Made by a program: the position numbers and the translations under genes
Source: Chromera velia
Taxonomy: Eukaryota > Sar > Chromeraceae
Length of the DNA stretch: 10,014 nt
Reading direction: 5' to 3'
Assembly: GCA_018398765.1 (NCBI GenBank)
Contig: JAHBMJ010000101.1
Span: 126,001 to 136,014, forward strand
Notes under the pieces: generated by a model
What the model saw: only the letters and a program-made list of their open reading frames with translations
What the model was told of the DNA's origin: nothing
Database searches by the model: none
Shown here: piece by piece, positions 8,355 through 10,014 of the stretch
Position numbering within the stretch: position 1 is the stretch's first letter
Layout: each line of letters starts with the position of its first letter

Positions 8355-9028
8355 GCTTCAGAGATCGCTGCGGCAGGAAAAGAAAAGCTGGAGCTGCGCG
8401 CTTGTGTCCACAAGATGCTGTCTGCTTGACTGCCTTCCTGGCTACACACTTCGATTCGAGTCGAGGGAACGTGCCCACCCCTTTACCCACGGGATCTCGG
8501 TAGAATACGACCTTCCAGACAAATAAAGCAAATACGCAAGAGGACGCTCTCTCAATTTTTCCGAAGGAAGGACCCACCCCCCGCCGATTTTCGCAACCCT
8601 CAGCCCGGAACCCCACCTGTGAGTGTGCGTAGAAGCACTTACTCTCTCTCGGACAAGGCTTCTTCGCCATCACGTGGGGACTGCATCCACACAAAAAGGG
8701 GAAGGGGGAAAGTTTGACGCATAAGCGGCCGCACAAAGGCAGCTAAAGAGCCGCTTCGGCGGTGTCACTGCGAGACGGGGTCCCGGGGACTCATGTCCGA
8801 GTCTTCGGAGACCGACATTCAGAGAATCAGAAGAGTGCAGGAACAGCGTGACGGGAAGACTGCTTCTCCTCCAGATGGACGAATGGACGCAAGCTGGTGA
8901 AACTGTGGATTCGTTTTCCTTTCCGGGCTATCTGTCAGTTGGAGCGTGTGCCAGGTGACTGACCAAAGTTTTGTCCTGAAGAACTGATCGAGGCACTCCG
9001 CGCCTCCAGAACCCTTTGGCCTCATCAT
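3797..9028 (-). CDS. Tandem triple CCCH zinc-finger RNA-binding protein, 922 aa, eight coding exons
   Basis: The protein is predicted to bind RNA and control mRNA stability or translation, by analogy with TTP/TIS11-like tandem CCCH proteins. Joining eight exons at GT-AG sites gives 2769 nt, exactly 923 codons including TGA. Finger 1 is C22-x8-C31-x5-C37-x3-H41, finger 2 C58-x8-C67-x5-C73-x3-H77, finger 3 C94-x7-C102-x5-C108-x3-H112. Each is led by a basic (R/K)T-x-(L/M)-C motif (RTKLC, KTKLC, KTSMC). Both inter-finger linkers are 16 residues and carry ELR. Residues from about 120 to 910 are low complexity: Pro/His/Gly/Met/Phe-rich blocks (about 218-600), a Gln run near 613, a Lys/Glu block near 690-715 and an Ala/Thr block near 733-768. 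The tail reads EELLEAQPDQYEE. The start is the first ATG of an ATG-ATG pair with A at -3, after an in-frame upstream TAG. The fingers and phases are seen directly; the RNA target is unknown. The exact start and the last exon are the least certain parts. Confidence 0.88.
3835..4146 (-). other. Intron 7 (312 nt)
   Basis: Strong GTAAGT donor and ACTGCAG acceptor, phase 1. It contains a roughly 70-nt (CTTT)n tract on the minus strand. If the intron is retained, translation adds a short hydrophobic tail and stops at 4085. Confidence 0.68.
3970..4039. repeat. (GAAA)n microsatellite in intron 7
   Basis: About 70 nt of GAAA units with AAAAG variants, equal to a CTTT pyrimidine tract in the transcript. 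Confidence 0.95.
4147..5647 (-). other. Coding exon 7 (long low-complexity exon)
   Basis: The 1501-nt exon begins after the acceptor CTGTGCAG at NSTKAGG and ends at the donor GTAAGT after VKLE plus a G (phase 1). It encodes residues 411-910. A Gly/Pro/Met/Phe-rich segment (GPGMPDP, GFGMDPNFG, HMPPHMQGM) comes first, then YGYSPPAAAG, a QQKGVQQQQ run, a Lys/Glu block, an Ala/Thr block and a Ser/Glu-rich acidic segment ending in DKLHERLASVKLE. It looks intrinsically disordered. Confidence 0.85.
5648..5939 (-). other. Intron 6 (292 nt)
   Basis: GTCAGT donor and TGTGCAG acceptor, phase 0. A TCTG microsatellite on the minus strand directly adjoins the acceptor and serves as its pyrimidine tract. 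Confidence 0.82.
5651..5685. repeat. (CAGA)n microsatellite at the intron 6 acceptor
   Basis: About eight CAGA units with one CACA change. In the transcript sense it reads TCTG and ends at the GCAG acceptor of exon 7. Confidence 0.94.
5940..6838 (-). other. Coding exon 6 (end of finger 3, Pro/His-rich region)
   Basis: The 899-nt exon starts after the acceptor GGCTGCAG and ends at the donor ATG|GTCAGT in phase 0. It encodes residues 111-410: the last His of finger 3, HGEEEIRMRKGR, a basic/Ala segment (TAAERRAFNKERKGA), a charged KKEKE/NKNKEQ stretch and a long Pro/His/Gly/Phe/Met-rich segment with many PHP-like steps. No further folded domain is visible. Reading on past the donor meets a stop after three codons. 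Confidence 0.85.
6839..7134 (-). other. Intron 5 (296 nt)
   Basis: GTCCGT donor and GCTGCAG acceptor, phase 1, falling inside finger 3 between its last Cys and its His. It contains (GAAT)n and (AAAC)n microsatellites. Confidence 0.83.
6881..6912. repeat. (GAAT)n microsatellite in intron 5
   Basis: Seven or eight GAAT/ATGA units with one AAAT change, close to the acceptor of exon 6. Confidence 0.92.
7135..7195 (-). other. Coding exon 5 (zinc finger 3 except its His)
   Basis: The acceptor is TCTGTGCAG and the donor GTCCGT. The 61-nt exon encodes TSMCRHWASGKCTLGEDCRH plus a G. The final AH of finger 3 is formed only after joining G to CGCAC of exon 6, giving C-x7-C-x5-C-x3-H. The GTCCGT donor is weaker than consensus, but the restored motif supports it. 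Confidence 0.87.
7196..7575 (-). other. Intron 4 (380 nt)
   Basis: GTGTGT donor and GTGCAG acceptor, phase 0, with a TCTCTC-rich pyrimidine tract just before the acceptor. Most of the intron is AG-rich on the minus strand. No coding content is seen. Confidence 0.82.
7576..7604 (-). other. Coding microexon 4 (29 nt, linker between fingers 2 and 3)
   Basis: The acceptor is CTACCTGCAG, preceded by a pyrimidine-rich stretch, and the donor is GTGTGT. With the G left over from exon 3 the exon encodes ELRSTSDYYK in phase, ending in phase 0 before TSMC of finger 3. It turns the phase-1 end of exon 3 into the phase-0 start of exon 5 and makes the finger 2-3 linker 16 residues, the same as the finger 1-2 linker. 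It is far too short for ordinary ORF calling. Confidence 0.85.
7605..7943 (-). other. Intron 3 (339 nt)
   Basis: GTAAGG donor and CCTGCAG acceptor, phase 1. The region before the acceptor is pyrimidine-rich. No other content is seen. Confidence 0.82.
7944..8055 (-). other. Coding exon 3 (linker and zinc finger 2)
   Basis: The acceptor is CTTTGCAG and the donor GTAAGG. The 112-nt exon encodes the linker AELRLMPDLF, then KTKLC and the rest of finger 2 with spacing C-x8-C-x5-C-x3-H, and ends one base into a Glu codon. The HSQ-AELR join across intron 2 is a typical linker following a CCCH finger. Confidence 0.92.
8056..8616 (-). other. Intron 2 (561 nt)
   Basis: GTGGGG donor and TTTGCAG acceptor, phase 0. 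It is the longest intron and carries a 52-nt (CA)n tract. No coding content is seen. Confidence 0.85.
8301..8352. repeat. (CA)n microsatellite in intron 2
   Basis: 26 uninterrupted CA dinucleotides, the longest perfect repeat in the window. It reads (TG)n in the transcript. Confidence 0.97.
8617..8680 (-). other. Coding exon 2 (most of zinc finger 1)
   Basis: The acceptor is GGATGCAG and the donor GTGGGG. The 64-nt exon starts with the T that completes TGT (Cys22), then reads PHVMAKKPCPRESKCFYAHSQ and ends in phase 0. With the Cys from exon 1 this gives C-x8-C-x5-C-x3-H exactly. Confidence 0.88.
8681..8963 (-). other. Intron 1 (283 nt)
   Basis: GTCAGT donor and GATGCAG acceptor, phase 2, interrupting the first Cys codon of finger 1. 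It contains short GC hairpins, such as CCGC-TTCG-GCGG near 8752-8763, but no clear RNA gene. Confidence 0.8.
8964..9028 (-). other. Coding exon 1 (start codon to first Cys of finger 1)
   Basis: This 65-nt exon encodes MMRPKGSGGAECLDQFFRTKL plus the first two bases (TG) of a Cys codon. It ends at a GTCAGT donor. The RTKL stretch is the usual basic lead-in to a CCCH finger. The Cys codon is completed by the T that opens exon 2. An in-frame TAG lies about 85 nt upstream of the ATG, so the ATG pair is the natural start unless a further 5' exon is spliced in. Confidence 0.82.
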
Positions 9029-10014
9029 GTTCGCAAACTTTGCTCGAGTCCGCGGCGGGCAGTTATCTCCGTACAGCGTGCCTCCCCTCCTCCAAATTCC
9101 CCCGCAAGCCAGGAAGCAAGGAAGCTACTGGGACAGAAATCGATCTGTTAAACTCTTCGACAGAAGCCTGGTCTCCCAAACTATGCAAGTTCTCGTGGGT
9201 CAAGATTCGCTCAGTCGAAAACTTCAACTCGGTATTGAAGAGCAGCAGACTCAAGAGATCAACCCTTCAAACAGACAAGGAAGAGGACGTAACCAGACAC
9301 TTTTCTTCTCCAGATCGATGAGCTTTAACAATACCGATTTGAAAAGCGAATGGCTTCGAGGGCGTTCTCTCACTGGCTGTGCGCAAGCTCAACACCAAAG
9401 ATAGAACGCAGCCTTCTTGGATGGTAGATGTATATACGACTGACACAAGAAGATTGGCCGGTGCCCGCAAGTCAGTGGAAGAAGTCGGAAGCACAGTTTG
9501 ATTCGGCCGTCTCCAAGTTCTTCCCCTAATTGGGTTGCATGTGCAGACTTAATTCGCGCGTGCGATGCGCGTGCGTCGATCGGATAAAAAAAAATAAGGT
9601 TGTGCATGGGTTGCGGGCTATATGCCGGGGCCCAGGGCCTCGGTTCTTGTCTAGTTCTGTATACCCCCGCGACCTGGGTCAACGGGTAACGCGCGCGAGT
9701 GAAGCCTGATCGCGACACCCATCCGTCACGCATGGCGGGCTCCGTGCGAACGGTCGCGAGAAAACAATCCATCCCTCCGCACAACATGCAGAGAGAAACG
9801 TGCCCCTCAAGCAATATGTGCGGGACGCCAGTGCATGGCACAAGATCGATCTCGGCCACGCCAATGCATTCAATTAATTAAGCTATAGGATCTTCGATGG
9901 CAAAAAAGAACTGGTATGGGACAGACATAGCTGCATATTCTCCTGTACATCTGGAGGATGGAGGTAACAGGCCCACCAGTAGGTCCAAATTTGCAGTCAA
10001 TCCTGCGTCTGTGC
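9029..10014. other. 5' flank of the CCCH gene (probable 5' UTR/promoter), no supportable gene
   Basis: The sequence changes from microsatellite-rich to balanced, with a CpG-rich patch around 9555-9580 followed by an A-rich run (9585-9597). The open frames of up to about 156 codons show no recognisable domain. Transcription start and any 5' UTR introns cannot be placed by eye. Confidence 0.5.

Noticed and set aside
8750-8815. Clustered small hairpins with TTCG loops in intron 1, considered as an ncRNA
   Set aside because: Stems are only 4-5 bp, and no snoRNA or snRNA box motifs are visible.
9027-9404. 125-codon plus-strand open frame overlapping the CCCH start exon
   Set aside because: No recognisable domain, and it overlaps exon 1 antisense by only two bases of its start; nothing beyond length supports it.
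9645-9700. tRNA-like GC-rich stretch
   Set aside because: No cloverleaf or A/B box could be matched on either strand.

Overview
The window is eukaryotic nuclear DNA, probably from an alveolate (a chromerid such as Chromera, or a coccidian-like apicomplexan). Three things suggest this. It holds one large gene cut by many GT-AG introns of about 280-560 nt. The protein has tandem CCCH zinc fingers joined by ELR/PDL-type linkers, a layout common in that group. Introns and flanks are full of tetranucleotide and CA microsatellites. The taxon is an inference; no rRNA or other clear marker is present.

The one gene I can support lies on the minus strand, from 9028 (start) to 3797 (stop). I rebuilt it from splice sites and reading phase as eight coding exons: 8964-9028, 8617-8680, 7944-8055, 7576-7604 (a 29-nt microexon), 7135-7195, 5940-6838, 4147-5647 and 3797-3834. 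The lengths sum to 2769 nt, or 922 codons plus a stop, with every junction in phase. The product has three tandem CCCH fingers at residues 22-112, then about 800 residues of low-complexity sequence (Pro/His/Gly/Met-rich, Gln, Ala and charged tracts), and ends in an acidic helix-like tail. It is most simply read as an RNA-binding, TTP/TIS11-like regulator of mRNA. No single-exon reading shows a full finger set; the fingers become complete only after splicing.

Region by region: 1-3796 is 3' flank or intergenic DNA with no gene I can support. It is dominated by (GGAA)n, (GAAA)n, (GCAA)n, (AC)n and (ATCC)n repeats, a roughly 700-nt purine-rich stretch and one hairpin with a C9 loop. 3797-9028 is the CCCH gene, with microsatellites confined to its introns. 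9029-10014 is the 5' flank, likely holding the 5' UTR and promoter, with a CpG-rich patch near 9555-9580 but no supportable gene.
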